Notes: generated from the letters alone by a model not told the origin. A stretch of 37,172 nucleotides of DNA from Nitrospinales bacterium (GCA_023248495.1 JAHFEK010000024.1:1-37172), one strand, 5' to 3'; numbered from the stretch's first letter, positions 9,301 to 16,712 are shown. Numbers and translations: made by a program.

Positions 9301-9993
9301 GGCTTTCGTCTCCACTTTTTGCATGATGCCAGCCAAGTTGCCGTTCACGAACTCGGTCGGCTCAAGGGTTACATCCTTCTGCACCACGATGGTATAGGCA
9401 TTGACGTACGTCCACACACCAGTTGCTGTATTGTATTTGTAGATGTGCAGGAAGCCGTTGAGGAGTTCATAAGTGAACCACTCGGTGGCGGTGTTTTTAT
9501 ATGCGGCGGGCGATAAGCCGGTATTGTCGGTCGGCCCGAATTTCCAGACCCACCAGCCAGCGGCGCTGTCCCCGATTAGCCGTGCGTTGCCGCCGCCGGT
9601 GCGGGAGGTGGCTTTCCCCCCCACCAGCACTTTGCGGGAGACATCGACGCGCCGCATACAGGCCCAGTTGAGAAAGTTGCCATTCCAATCACCAGCCGCG
9701 TTAATCGTGAATACGTTGGAGGCATAGCTGTATTTGCGGTTGGTGGAAAAATAGCCGAAATAGGTTTTTGCCGGATTGTAGGGCATCTCGGTGGGATTGG
9801 TTTGCGACCCGGCATACGCCATGTCGTTCATGGAACCGGAGTTGTCCTGAATGATGAGCACGTTTGGCGTAATCGTATTGCTCATAAAGATCGGGTTATC
9901 GGTATAGTCCGCCATAGTCTCCACGGCATGGGCGGATCGTCCCGCGAAGGAGAAAATCATGAGCAAAAAGATTGTTCTGGCAACCTGTTTCAT
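6322..9993 (-). CDS. pilY1: Type IV pilus tip-associated adhesin PilY1
   Basis: A 1223-residue exported protein: signal peptide MKQVARTIFLLMIFSFAG, then an N-terminal von Willebrand A-like region with the metal-site motif DNSGSMND (about residues 50-57) and a later ILITDGDPTMDNN strand. The C-terminal half holds the PilY1 beta-propeller, opening with VYVGGNDGMLHAVNAATG. An EF-hand-like loop, LDANQDGIMSGGE, fits the calcium-binding loops known in PilY1. A cysteine-rich patch (TGCGGAGEGCNP) lies in the N-terminal half. PilY1 acts at the pilus tip in assembly, adhesion and surface sensing. It follows pilX with an ATGA overlap. The ATG at 9993 gives the cleanest signal peptide; 9999 and 10020 are in-frame alternatives. 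The N-terminal region is more variable in the family than the propeller. Confidence 0.92.
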   Translation of the reverse strand: MKQVARTIFLLMIFSFAGRSAHAVETMADYTDNPIFMSNTITPNVLIIQDNSGSMNDMAYAGSQTNPTEMPYNPAKTYFGYFSTNRKYSYASNVFTINAAGDWNGNFLNWACMRRVDVSRKVLVGGKATSRTGGGNARLIGDSAAGWWVWKFGPTDNTGLSPAAYKNTATEWFTYELLNGFLHIYKYNTATGVWTYVNAYTIVVQKDVTLEPTEFVNGNLAGIMQKVETKARWGLEFFNTGCGGAGEGCNPAHDGGNVTEPIVGTGYGVNMITTIENKSATTWTPLAESLYTAIGYFAQNSSFKYSNGDFSTGVQGKDPFYYGDLAQYVPCGKNFVILITDGDPTMDNNIPATPPAPFAPVNWLVTDDGQDAAGTAASSFATDYLDDVALWAHTTDLRSDIAGSQTLTIYTVYAFGSSLSAQKLLNQTAKNGAFTDSNANNLPDVQSEWSTSGTFLTDGVTPKADTYYEASDGAALEAQLMAAITDILKRATSGTAVSVLATSATGAGNVFQAYFLPSKTIVEGTGSRDVKWIGHLISLKIDANGSLRDGTAANGGSGNCIAFAFDSTLNQTMVNTLSGTDTCGTTVTGTSTLTSFVNYVWDAGEKLATATASSRTIFTFLDANQDGIMSGGEKIDFTTANAATLQKYLRTASLAEAQNVISWIRGESVTGYRDRTIGANQWKLGDIIHSTPTVVAGPTESYGLLYNDAGYTAWSKSQSARSTTVYVGGNDGMLHAVNAATGAEVWAYIPYNLLPHLKWLTDTAYTHVDYVDIKMKISDINWGTTGAPDWRTILIGGMRFGGGEISDASYPIDGRKWRSAFFAIDVTNPNAPVVLWELGHNITPVNALGFSMTYPAVAKVGDSFFAIVGSGAKSSYVPGYQGEATQAGSVFAINIKTGVIAANFPVTDALSWFSDPISVDLNFSTSDPGGSSGFTYNTEVVYIGETYWKSTGGGSWNSRMWRIVTNNDVNPANWKMYNLYNTNVDQPITSAPAPSMDSSGNAWLFFGTGKYYSQTDKTDTKAQNFYGIKDPCWDATTHAWSLTCSYGSLNTAGTYTPSVATANLVDVSSAVVQTNQVVTMTGLATSTWAGLIDLIKSKQGWYMNLSVSGERSLNKPTVIGGLVLFTSFVPDSSVCGLGGNSYFYALYYETGTAYYKSIIGTSGTTVMKKSTTASIGMASSIAVHSGRESGMKAYIQLSTGEATAVNFTAATKNQSGIFAWREL

Positions 9994-10601
9994 AAGCATC
10001 TGCCACCACCTTCCACACATTTGTACATTGCGCGAACCGTTATTGCCGAGTTTTTATTCGTGCTGTAAGAATCGATCTGGTAATCCAGCGCGATGCTGCC
10101 AGACGTGCCGCTGCCGAGGCCCTCGTAGCGCGAGGCGAACTCGGAAGATGATCCCGCCAACATGCGGCTGCGGATAAAATTAATGTCGATTTTTACCGTA
10201 TCCCCCAAAAAGTTCATCTTAACGTTGGGACTTGCCGAGCTAACCGTATAAAGGGCGTTGTACGCCGTTGAGCCGCCGATAATCGCCTCCAGGTCGCTTG
10301 TGCCTTTGCCGTCGCTATCGATGGCGTTGATCGTAATGTTCGCGCTGGCGCTATCGGTGGCGGAGATGGCGTTATGGTTGGCCAGCGCCCGGGCGATTAA
10401 CTGCGCGGAATAGTCCGCGCCGCCGTCCGCCTCGTAGAGGGTGCTTTGTTCGATCTTGTATTGATTGCTTACCCGCAGCCCGAATAGCGTGCTGTTCACC
10501 GCCGCCATGGAAAAAACCGTGAGCACCGTTAGCACCAACAGCGCCAAAATAAGCGCGGCCCCGCTTTCACCATCGACTCTGTTCAACATGAATTTATGCA
10601 T
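9990..10601 (-). CDS. pilX: Type IV pilus assembly protein PilX
   Basis: A 203-residue protein with the PilX N-terminal pattern: a short basic lead (MHKFMLNRVDGESG), then one long hydrophobic helix (AALILALLVLTVLTVFSMAA), and a polar, Ser/Ala-rich body. Unlike true prepilins it has no glutamate five residues after the cleavage glycine, which is normal for PilX proteins. It is predicted to work with PilV, PilW and PilY1 as a minor pilus component that primes assembly. A ribosome site (GAGG) overlaps the pilW stop codon. Sequence outside the N-terminal helix is poorly conserved in this family, so the name rests on the helix, size and position. Confidence 0.8.
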   Translation of the reverse strand: MHKFMLNRVDGESGAALILALLVLTVLTVFSMAAVNSTLFGLRVSNQYKIEQSTLYEADGGADYSAQLIARALANHNAISATDSASANITINAIDSDGKGTSDLEAIIGGSTAYNALYTVSSASPNVKMNFLGDTVKIDINFIRSRMLAGSSSEFASRYEGLGSGTSGSIALDYQIDSYSTNKNSAITVRAMYKCVEGGGRCL

Positions 10602-10606
10602 GGCCG

Positions 10607-11317
10607 TTACCTCAAGTTATTCCGCAGCAGGACGAGGGCGTCAACTTCGTTTTCCTGTATGTACTGTTTCGTCAGGTCGTGCTTGGCGCGGGATCTGACA
10701 TGGGCGACAATATTTATCCCGCGCAGTTCGCTATACGCATGGGCGGTAACGGAATTATCCGGATACGCGGGGACGGTGATGGTTATCGTTCCGTCCGCCG
10801 CGGTGGTGAAGTCCGTGCCCGTTCCATCCGCGTAGACATATAAAAACAACAATTGCGTGACATTCTGGTACTTCGGCAACCAGCCGCTCACGGCGCCGGT
10901 GCCAGGGTCTATTGCCGCCTTTTCGACCGTGGTGCCGTTAATCCGCCAGCCTATCCGCTCGGATGCGTTGTTTTGCAGCGCTCCGTCACCGTTATCGTCC
11001 ATGGTAAAGAAGATCGAACTGTTGGAGCTTATGGCGTTGGTGGTGAAATTGCCGGTGCTGTCTTTAAGGCCGAAGAGGCCGGTGCTTTCCGCCGTCGGGT
11101 TATAGCCGAGTTGCCGCACCTGGCGGGAAAGGGTTCCCACAACGTTGCGCGCGCCCGCGTAGGTTTCAGCCACTTTTTTCTCCCCGCTGAAAAGCGCGCT
11201 ATTGGCCTTGAATACTTGCATGATGCCAATGCCCAGAATTGACCCTATGGTGATTGCCAACAGCATTTCCATCAGCGACATGCCGGCTTGGTTGCGTATT
11301 ATTCGCAACATGGTCAT
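10607..11317 (-). CDS. pilW: Type IV pilus minor pilin PilW
   Basis: A 236-residue prepilin-like protein. The type III signal is GMSLMEMLLAITIGSILG: the glycine is the cleavage point, followed by the hydrophobic helix with glutamate at position +5. The body (VGTLSRQVRQLGYNP, then the GLFGLKDSTG region) matches the PilW type. Minor pilins of this class sit at the pilus tip and start pilus growth. The ATG at 11317 overlaps the pilV stop codon (ATGA), and a second ATG two codons on is equally possible. pilX follows immediately. Confidence 0.83.
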   Translation of the reverse strand: MTMLRIIRNQAGMSLMEMLLAITIGSILGIGIMQVFKANSALFSGEKKVAETYAGARNVVGTLSRQVRQLGYNPTAESTGLFGLKDSTGNFTTNAISSNSSIFFTMDDNGDGALQNNASERIGWRINGTTVEKAAIDPGTGAVSGWLPKYQNVTQLLFLYVYADGTGTDFTTAADGTITITVPAYPDNSVTAHAYSELRGINIVAHVRSRAKHDLTKQYIQENEVDALVLLRNNLR

Positions 11318-11886
11318 TTTGTTTCCTGAAGGGCCGTGGAGAGCGACAAATAATGGGGAACGGCGCTTCCTTCAAGCCATCCCACCACCACTGTTACCGT
11401 TTTCATGCCCGCCACGGGATAATTGTCACGCACCACCCACGCGGCCCGAGGATAGTAGCCTAGGGTCAGGGTGGGGCTATTGAGCAAGGTGGCGTTTTCA
11501 ACGAACGCAAGACGGCCGCTGGCGTCATTTATTATTACGCCGTCCATAGCGTGATCGGGAGTTGTAAACATCGTCGCCACGCTTGTGGAGGTTGCGTCGT
11601 TGGCGGTTACGGGATTTGTTAATTCGTCCGAGATTACGTCATCGGCCGTTCCCAGCGTGGCATCCGCTCCTAAATTAAAGCCTTTGAAACGGAGTCCTTC
11701 CAACAAACCTTGCGCCTTTGTGGCCGCCTCAAGATATCTCCTTGAAGTGCTGTTACCCCCAATAAGGGCAACGGAGAGCGAGGAGAGCGCCATCAATCCC
11801 AGCGAAAAAACAATCATGGCCACCAGCACTTCCAGCAGCGTAAAACCACCGGAGGAGTTGAAATGGTCATTAAAAACGTTTTTCAA
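11314..11886 (-). CDS. pilV: Type IV pilus minor pilin PilV (TTG start)
   Basis: A 190-residue prepilin with the cleavage and methylation motif GGFTLLEVLVAMIVFSLG and the GLMAL continuation typical of PilV. The frame can be extended to a TTG at 11916, but the TTG at 11886 is preceded by a perfect AGGAGG (11893-11898) six bases away, giving MKNVFNDHFNSSGGFTLLEV; this decides the start. It is the first gene of the operon pilV-pilW-pilX-pilY1-small exported protein-DUF1573. Repeated GGATAG motifs lie 50-100 bases upstream and may belong to its control region. FimT and PilE genes that often accompany this set are not in the window. Confidence 0.85.
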   Translation of the reverse strand: MKNVFNDHFNSSGGFTLLEVLVAMIVFSLGLMALSSLSVALIGGNSTSRRYLEAATKAQGLLEGLRFKGFNLGADATLGTADDVISDELTNPVTANDATSTSVATMFTTPDHAMDGVIINDASGRLAFVENATLLNSPTLTLGYYPRAAWVVRDNYPVAGMKTVTVVVGWLEGSAVPHYLSLSTALQETK

Positions 11887-11938
11887 GAAAATCCTCCTGT
11901 CCAACTTAATGGCCAAAGGTATAGTTGCAATACTAATT

Positions 11939-11982
11939 CACTATCCGCTCTTGCGTGCTATCCCTATAAGGTTGCACTATCC
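11939..11982 (-). promoter_or_regulatory. Three spaced GGATAG repeats upstream of the pilus operon
   Basis: On the plus strand CTATCC occurs at 11941-11946, 11958-11963 and 11977-11982, that is every 17 to 19 bases; two copies extend to CACTATCC. In pilV orientation they read GGATAGTG, GGATAGCA and GGATAGTG. Regular spacing of nearly two helical turns suggests a binding array for a regulator. No such factor is encoded next to it. Confidence 0.35.
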
Positions 11983-12047
11983 ATACCATTGACATCTTAA
12001 CACAACACATTTCATTTCAATGCGGTAATGATTAAAGTATCGCATTA

Positions 12048-12084
12048 CTTCTCCGGATATTGCAAATAAGTGCAACTGGAGAAG
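12048..12084. repeat. Composite hairpin in the pilV / 12224 divergent intergenic region
   Basis: An outer stem CTTCTCC (12048-12054) / GGAGAAG (12078-12084) encloses an inner stem TTGCA (12060-12064) / TGCAA (12071-12075) with a six-base loop. A looser AATGCG...CGCATT repeat lies just upstream (about 12020-12045). No T-tract follows on either strand, so it is unlikely to be an intrinsic terminator. It lies between two divergent genes and may be an operator or a leader structure. The rest of 11887-12223 shows no gene. Confidence 0.5.
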
Positions 12085-12223
12085 CAAATATTCGTACAGC
12101 TTGTTTAATTTCATAATTACAGCTCAAAGGGGCCGATCAAAGAGAATCCGGATTTATCTTCCCCGAAATGTAAAGTACTATATTCCCTTGGCAATATATC
12201 CAAAACGCAGGGGAATGGAATCA

Positions 12224-15064
12224 ATGGGCCGCAAAGCGTTATTTACCTTTATCCTGTTTTCTTCGGGCCTCGCAGGCATTTCCTATGAGGTGCTATATGG
12301 ACGCATTCTCGGCAACATGCTGGGGGATCAATTTGCCGTTTCGGCCGCCGTCCTGATTACCTTTCTCCTCGGCATCGGTCTTGGCTCGAAATATGCTCAT
12401 CGGTTGTGGCGATACCTCTGGTTGCTTGAGGCGGTAATTGGCGTTTATGGCATCTGCTTCGCCCTGGGCAAAGAGCTTATCGATCACCTTCTTTACCACG
12501 GACTGGCGTTTGTGCCTGGCCTGCCGGGATCCATTTTTTTAGGGATGCTTCTTCTATTATTGCCCGCCTTGGCAATTGGGTGCAGCGTGCCGCTGTTTGC
12601 CGGTTATTTGAGCCGCATTGAAGCGGGCGCGGTTTTCTCGCGGGTGTACGCCATTTACAATTTCGGTGCGGCGGCAACGGCACTGATAATCGAGTTTTAC
12701 CTTATCCGCAGGTTTGGCATAACGGGGACGCTGCTTGCTTTTACGCTGGTGAATCTGTTAATCGCGGCGTTACTGCTTGTGTTTTTCAAGCCGATTGCCG
12801 AAAATCCGCCAATGCCAGAAACCGCATTCCAGCCTCCGCCGCGCAATCAGGTTGTTTCCCTGATTCTGATAAGCATCGCTTCGGCGATATTTCAACTTTT
12901 TATGGTGAAGATGTCGGAACTGATGTTTGGCCCCTTCCGCGAATCGTTCGCGCTGGTCTTGGCGATAATCCTCTTTGGCATCGCTGTGGGCTCGTTCCTG
13001 GTTCGGCGCCTGAACATCGGTTACGCGGCGCTATTGCTCATCAACATTGCCGGGATATTCTGTTTTTTCGCCTTTTACGAATACCTGCTTTTTTTCTACG
13101 CGGCCCTGTATGAAACAGCGGTGGCTAATGGCGTTGCCATCGTGCTGCTCAAGGGATTCGTCTTGATCATATTGATGGGGCTGCCCGCCATCACCTTTGG
13201 GGCCACCGTACCGGCATTGCTGAAAAATCATGCTGAAATCGCCGCCGAATCCGGTTCGTTGCTGTTCATATCATCCTTGGCGAACGTCGGCGGTTTCCTG
13301 CTGATGGCGCTGCTGTTGCACCAGTATCTAGATTACGGCGTGCAACTTCTGGCAGTCGCCGGGCTAGCTCTGGCCGCTCTTGCCTCGTACGCGGGAAACC
13401 GGTACCGCCTCCCCTTGGCAACCGCCGCGATAATCACTCTGGCGGCCATCGGTCTGCACGCTTGGTTGTGGGACGAAGACCTGCTGTACCTGAGCTATAC
13501 CTCCTTTCACACAACGGAAGATATGCGCGCTGACCGCGAGAAATTCGAATTTCCCGACAAGTTCAAGGGGCACCAGGATGTTTTCTCGATTAACTGGATC
13601 GACGGCGCCCCTTTCTTCTTCATCAACGGCTACATAAGTATTCCGTTGAACAGTCCCTCTGAAAAGATAGTCGGCGCCATCGGATCGATGTTTTCGCCAC
13701 GGGTCAACGAGGGGCTGGTATTGGGCCTGGGAAGCGGCGGCACCGCGTCGGCCGTCGGCATGCTTTTCGACCACACCGACGTGGTCGAAATCAACCCGGT
13801 GGTGCGGGACAACATATCCCGCATGAAGCAGTGGAATTTCGATATCGAGCACAACCCGAAGGTGAACATTGTTGTCGACGATGCCATCCACTACACCAAG
13901 TCCAACCCCAAGCAGTACGACATGATACTCAATACGGTTACGACGCCGCTTTATTTCAGTTCTTCAAAACTGTACACGCGCGATTTCTTCGAGGTGATTA
14001 AAACACGCCTGACCCCCGGTGGCGTTTACGTAACATGGATGGATTCGCGCATCGGAAGCACCGGCGCCGAGATCGTGTTGAATACCCTCAAACAGAGCTT
14101 TGGTCACTGCTCGATTCTGTTCATAAAAGCCAGCTATTATCTGTTGATCGCGTCGGATCAGCCGGTTCGATTGCACCATCCCGACTTGGCGGACCGGGGT
14201 ATGCCGCTGAAAATGGATTTGATGGGAAAACACGACTGCATTCCACGGAACCTCGCGTACAACCTAATGACCACCCGCCCGTTCGATTTAGTGAAAAATT
14301 CGGAGGCGCCGATCAACACGATTGATAAGCCGGCCCTGGAATTCGAAATAGCGCGGCTTCGGAAGAAAGGATTCGGAATCTTCAAAGGAAAAGTGGTGGA
14401 TACGCTTGCCTTCGATGATGTGCGTTCCGGCATTGAGCCGGCAATGCCGTACGACCCGGTCATGCACGTGGCGCACGCCGCCATGTATCTTAAAAAATCA
14501 AATATCACCAATAGGTGGAAACAGCAGGGACGCATATTTGTAAAGGATTTTGACAAGCGGCTTGATGAAGCCTCCCTCAGCATCTACCGGCAGATAGCGG
14601 AAACGGTCAATGACGGCAATGCGCGCCACCGTCTCGGTTTTCAGTATATGGATCGGGAGCGTTACGACGAGGCGTTGGCCGAATACGGCAAAGTGCTTCT
14701 GCTCGACCCAAACCACCGCAATACGCTGTTTAACATCGCCGCTTCCCATGAATATAAAAACAACTATCAACTGGCGATTACTTATTACGAGCTGGCGGAA
14801 AAACGCGATCCCAAGGATGCCGATGTCCCGTTTCGATTAGGCAGGGTGTATCTGAAAATGCGCCAATACGACGCGGCGCTTGTTGCGATAGACCGGTCAT
14901 TGGCCATGCGGCGAAACGCCAAAAGCCACACGTTGCGGGCGAAAATCCTTGAAGGGATGGGACGAACCAGGGAGGCGGTTGATGCCTATCAAAAGGCGCT
15001 CGACCTGAATGCCGATGACCATGATATCCAGCTCGCGCTTAACCGGCACCTGGCAAGATGGTAA
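12224..15064 (+). CDS. Membrane spermidine-synthase-like protein with C-terminal TPR repeats
   Basis: A 946-residue three-part protein. About 450 N-terminal residues form many hydrophobic segments. A Rossmann domain of the polyamine aminopropyltransferase family follows, with the nucleotide loop LGLGSGGTASA near residue 500, the acidic strand end VVEINP and DDAIHYTKSNPKQYDMIL. The C-terminus from about residue 790 has tetratricopeptide repeats (RHRLGFQYMDRERYDEALAE, then NTLFNIAASHEYKNNYQLAI). In classical spermidine synthases the YDVI strand is followed by an acidic residue in the active site; here it reads YDMILNTVTTP, so aminopropyl transfer is doubtful. The start at 12224 is chosen because it begins the first membrane segment; the frame is open to 12101 and an ATG at 12215 is an alternative. 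Its substrate is unknown. Confidence 0.78.
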   Translation: MGRKALFTFILFSSGLAGISYEVLYGRILGNMLGDQFAVSAAVLITFLLGIGLGSKYAHRLWRYLWLLEAVIGVYGICFALGKELIDHLLYHGLAFVPGLPGSIFLGMLLLLLPALAIGCSVPLFAGYLSRIEAGAVFSRVYAIYNFGAAATALIIEFYLIRRFGITGTLLAFTLVNLLIAALLLVFFKPIAENPPMPETAFQPPPRNQVVSLILISIASAIFQLFMVKMSELMFGPFRESFALVLAIILFGIAVGSFLVRRLNIGYAALLLINIAGIFCFFAFYEYLLFFYAALYETAVANGVAIVLLKGFVLIILMGLPAITFGATVPALLKNHAEIAAESGSLLFISSLANVGGFLLMALLLHQYLDYGVQLLAVAGLALAALASYAGNRYRLPLATAAIITLAAIGLHAWLWDEDLLYLSYTSFHTTEDMRADREKFEFPDKFKGHQDVFSINWIDGAPFFFINGYISIPLNSPSEKIVGAIGSMFSPRVNEGLVLGLGSGGTASAVGMLFDHTDVVEINPVVRDNISRMKQWNFDIEHNPKVNIVVDDAIHYTKSNPKQYDMILNTVTTPLYFSSSKLYTRDFFEVIKTRLTPGGVYVTWMDSRIGSTGAEIVLNTLKQSFGHCSILFIKASYYLLIASDQPVRLHHPDLADRGMPLKMDLMGKHDCIPRNLAYNLMTTRPFDLVKNSEAPINTIDKPALEFEIARLRKKGFGIFKGKVVDTLAFDDVRSGIEPAMPYDPVMHVAHAAMYLKKSNITNRWKQQGRIFVKDFDKRLDEASLSIYRQIAETVNDGNARHRLGFQYMDRERYDEALAEYGKVLLLDPNHRNTLFNIAASHEYKNNYQLAITYYELAEKRDPKDADVPFRLGRVYLKMRQYDAALVAIDRSLAMRRNAKSHTLRAKILEGMGRTREAVDAYQKALDLNADDHDIQLALNRHLARW

Positions 15065-15100
15065 GGCCGGGGTTACAATCCGCCCTTACCGGGCAAAAAT

Positions 15101-15134
15101 AAAAAAGGCTGGCAGGCGGTAAAGCCTGTCAGCC
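15101..15134 (-). terminator. Rho-independent terminator of the Lys/Asp-rich gene
   Basis: On the minus strand GGCTGACAGGC pairs with GCCTGCCAGCC (11 positions, one A.C mismatch, short TTTACC loop), followed by TTTTTTATTTTT. It lies between two convergent genes and has the U-tract only in the minus orientation. Confidence 0.85.
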
Positions 15135-15173
15135 CTTCGCAACGATCTTTGCGCGGAAGCGCTATGTGCTCCC

Positions 15174-15668
15174 TTAGTGCCCGGTCTTCGTGGTGCTCTT
15201 TGACGTGCTGGTGGTGCTTTCGTCATCATTCGCCTTGGTATTATCGGTAGCATTGCAGCCCTCGGAGCCGTTGCCACTGCCGTTGTTGCAGTTCGCTTCT
15301 TTGTCTTTCTCTGCTTGCTCTTCTTCATCGGTCATGTGGGCTGAATTCTTGTTCCCCACGGTTTCTTTCGCGGTGTTCGCGGCGTTGTCCGCATCGGCCT
15401 TATCCCGTGCGTCTTTGGCGTCTTTGTCCTTGGCGTCTTTGTCGGACTTGTCCTTGGCGTCTTTGTCGGATTTGTCTTTGGCGTCCTTGGCGTCTTTGTC
15501 GGCCTTGTCTTTGTCAGACTTATCCTTGCTGGCCTTGTCGCCCTTTTCAGCGGCCGGATTGCTATCTTTTTTCATCAGGTTCTTCGAGGTGCCTGCGTTA
15601 GCGAAGGGAATCACCGCAAAACCTACCGCACCCAGTAACAGAAAAAATACAAACAACCGTTTCATCAT
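15174..15668 (-). CDS. Exported low-complexity Lys/Asp repeat protein
   Basis: A 164-residue protein with a signal peptide (MMKRLFVFFLLLGAVGFAVI, cleavage near FANAG). A central highly charged segment is built from DAKDKSDK-type repeats. The tail is rich in Asn, Gly, Ser and Thr with two cysteines (EANCNNGSGNGSEGCNATD). I recognise no domain. Such sequences are usually disordered and periplasmic or cell-surface. The start at 15668 has GGAGG four bases upstream; the gene ends before a strong terminator and is its own transcription unit. A 232-residue frame on the opposite strand is a shadow caused by the repeat. Confidence 0.7.
   Translation of the reverse strand: MMKRLFVFFLLLGAVGFAVIPFANAGTSKNLMKKDSNPAAEKGDKASKDKSDKDKADKDAKDAKDKSDKDAKDKSDKDAKDKDAKDARDKADADNAANTAKETVGNKNSAHMTDEEEQAEKDKEANCNNGSGNGSEGCNATDNTKANDDESTTSTSKSTTKTGH
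15430..15510. repeat. 24-base tandem repeat inside the Lys/Asp-rich gene
   Basis: Three near-identical 24-base units lie at 15430-15453, 15454-15477 and 15487-15510, with a 9-base partial unit between the second and third. Each codes for eight residues of the DAKDKSDK type, so copy-number change would keep the frame. Confidence 0.8.
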
Positions 15669-16264
15669 AAGACCTCCAAAATTATTTATTACCCTTGACC
15701 GCTATTCAAAGCGCCATATTTTACACTTACTGCAAAATTATGTCTTCCCCACGGTCATAATACAACTAACCGGCCGCCGAAGTCACCCTTGTGACCTCTT
15801 AGCCGTATCACCTTCTATCTATTACCAAGCCCTAGCTTTCACCTCGCTTTCAACATCTAACATGAGCATATTGTGTGCCAGAGAATGACAGAGGCAACGC
15901 ATTTATTTACAGTTACATACAAAACATGGCGAGACTCACCACTTTGGTTATGTATATATTTATGCAACCATTACGAATATTTATTACAACTTTTGTAAAT
16001 AATAATCCTCATCGCATCGCACAAAACAATTCCGGGAAATCACCTCTGCCGCGCTGCGGCGTTGAACTGACAGGTGAGTTATAAGCAAAGAAGATATGGT
16101 GCATATGCCATACATTATTGAAAAGTTTCGCATCGGTTCCGCCGTGGCCATCGATCCACACTGAAGGTTATTGAACGACATTAACAATTCTTAATCATAT
16201 GGTTGTGAGCTATTAACAACAAGTAACTTAGCGTGAAAATGCCTGAAGGATACGCGCCGTCCAC
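15669..16264. other. AT-rich non-coding region upstream of the dsr locus
   Basis: Nearly 600 bases without a believable gene and visibly richer in A and T than the flanking genes. It contains several short inverted repeats: GTCAC-CCTT-GTGAC near 15782, TTACAA-CTT-TTGTAA at 15984-15998, TATGG/CCATA at 16095-16112 and GTTGT/ACAAC at 16202-16220. It is the shared upstream region of the Lys/Asp-rich gene (minus) and dsrE (plus). A small RNA cannot be excluded, but I see no convincing U-tract hairpin. Confidence 0.55.
16202..16220. promoter_or_regulatory. Candidate activator site upstream of the dsr promoter
   Basis: GTTGT and ACAAC flank nine bases, centred about 80 bases before the predicted transcription start. 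This position suits an enhancer-binding protein working with sigma-54, but the match is to symmetry only, not to a known consensus. Confidence 0.25.
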
Positions 16265-16281
16265 TTGGCATCAATATTGCC
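16265..16281 (+). promoter_or_regulatory. Candidate sigma-54 promoter of the dsr operon
   Basis: TTGGCATCAATATTGCC has GG (16267-16268) and GC (16279-16280) separated by exactly ten bases, matching the -24/-12 consensus TGGCAC-N5-TTGC with one substitution (T for C). Transcription would begin near 16292, about 60 bases before dsrE. The TTGGCA part could also pass as a -35 box, but no -10 box lies at 16-18 bases. Confidence 0.5.
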
Positions 16282-16351
16282 TATTATGGGTTAACTTGCT
16301 ATGGCTAAAAAACATAGCTGGCGGGTAAAACGAATTAACAGAGGGTGTGGG

Positions 16352-16711
16352 ATGAAATTCGCCGTACTTATTATCGAGGGGCCGTATCAACATCAGGCCT
16401 CTGACAGCGCTTACCACTTTACGCATGCGGCGCTGAAAAAGGGACACGAGATAACCGGCATCTTCTTCTACAACGATGGCGTGTATAACGCCACCAGCCT
16501 CATGACCCCGCCGCAGGACGACCGGCACATCAGCAAGCGATGGTCCGAGCTGATACAACAATACAAGATCGATTCCATCGCCTGCGTCGCCGCCGCAAAG
16601 CGCCGCGGGATAACGGAAAGCAACCTCGCGGCAGGAACTCGGATATCGGGACTGGGACAACTCACCGAGCTGGGAATTAATGCCGACCGGCTGATAACCT
16701 TTGGAGACTGA
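16352..16711 (+). CDS. dsrE: Sulfur carrier subunit DsrE
   Basis: A 119-residue TusD/DsrE family protein. With DsrF and DsrH it forms a cytoplasmic complex that relays persulfide sulfur to DsrC. The N-terminus (MKFAVLIIEGPYQHQASDSA) and FFYNDGVYNA are typical. The cysteine in DSIACVAA is residue 78, the same number as the sulfur-binding cysteine known from Allochromatium vinosum DsrE. The frame is open from 16301, but the ATG at 16352 has a GAGGG site and begins the family's first strand. First gene of the operon; dsrF starts one base after its stop. The complex is characteristic of sulfur oxidisers; the homologous TusBCD acts in tRNA thiolation, but linkage to dsrAB argues against that. Confidence 0.9.
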   Translation: MKFAVLIIEGPYQHQASDSAYHFTHAALKKGHEITGIFFYNDGVYNATSLMTPPQDDRHISKRWSELIQQYKIDSIACVAAAKRRGITESNLAAGTRISGLGQLTELGINADRLITFGD

Positions 16712-16712
16712 A

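Noticed and set aside
15190-15888. 232-codon plus-strand frame rich in Leu, Ser and Ala
   Set aside because: It is antisense to the Lys/Asp repeat gene, whose signal peptide, ribosome site and terminator are all in place; the frame is a by-product of the repeat.
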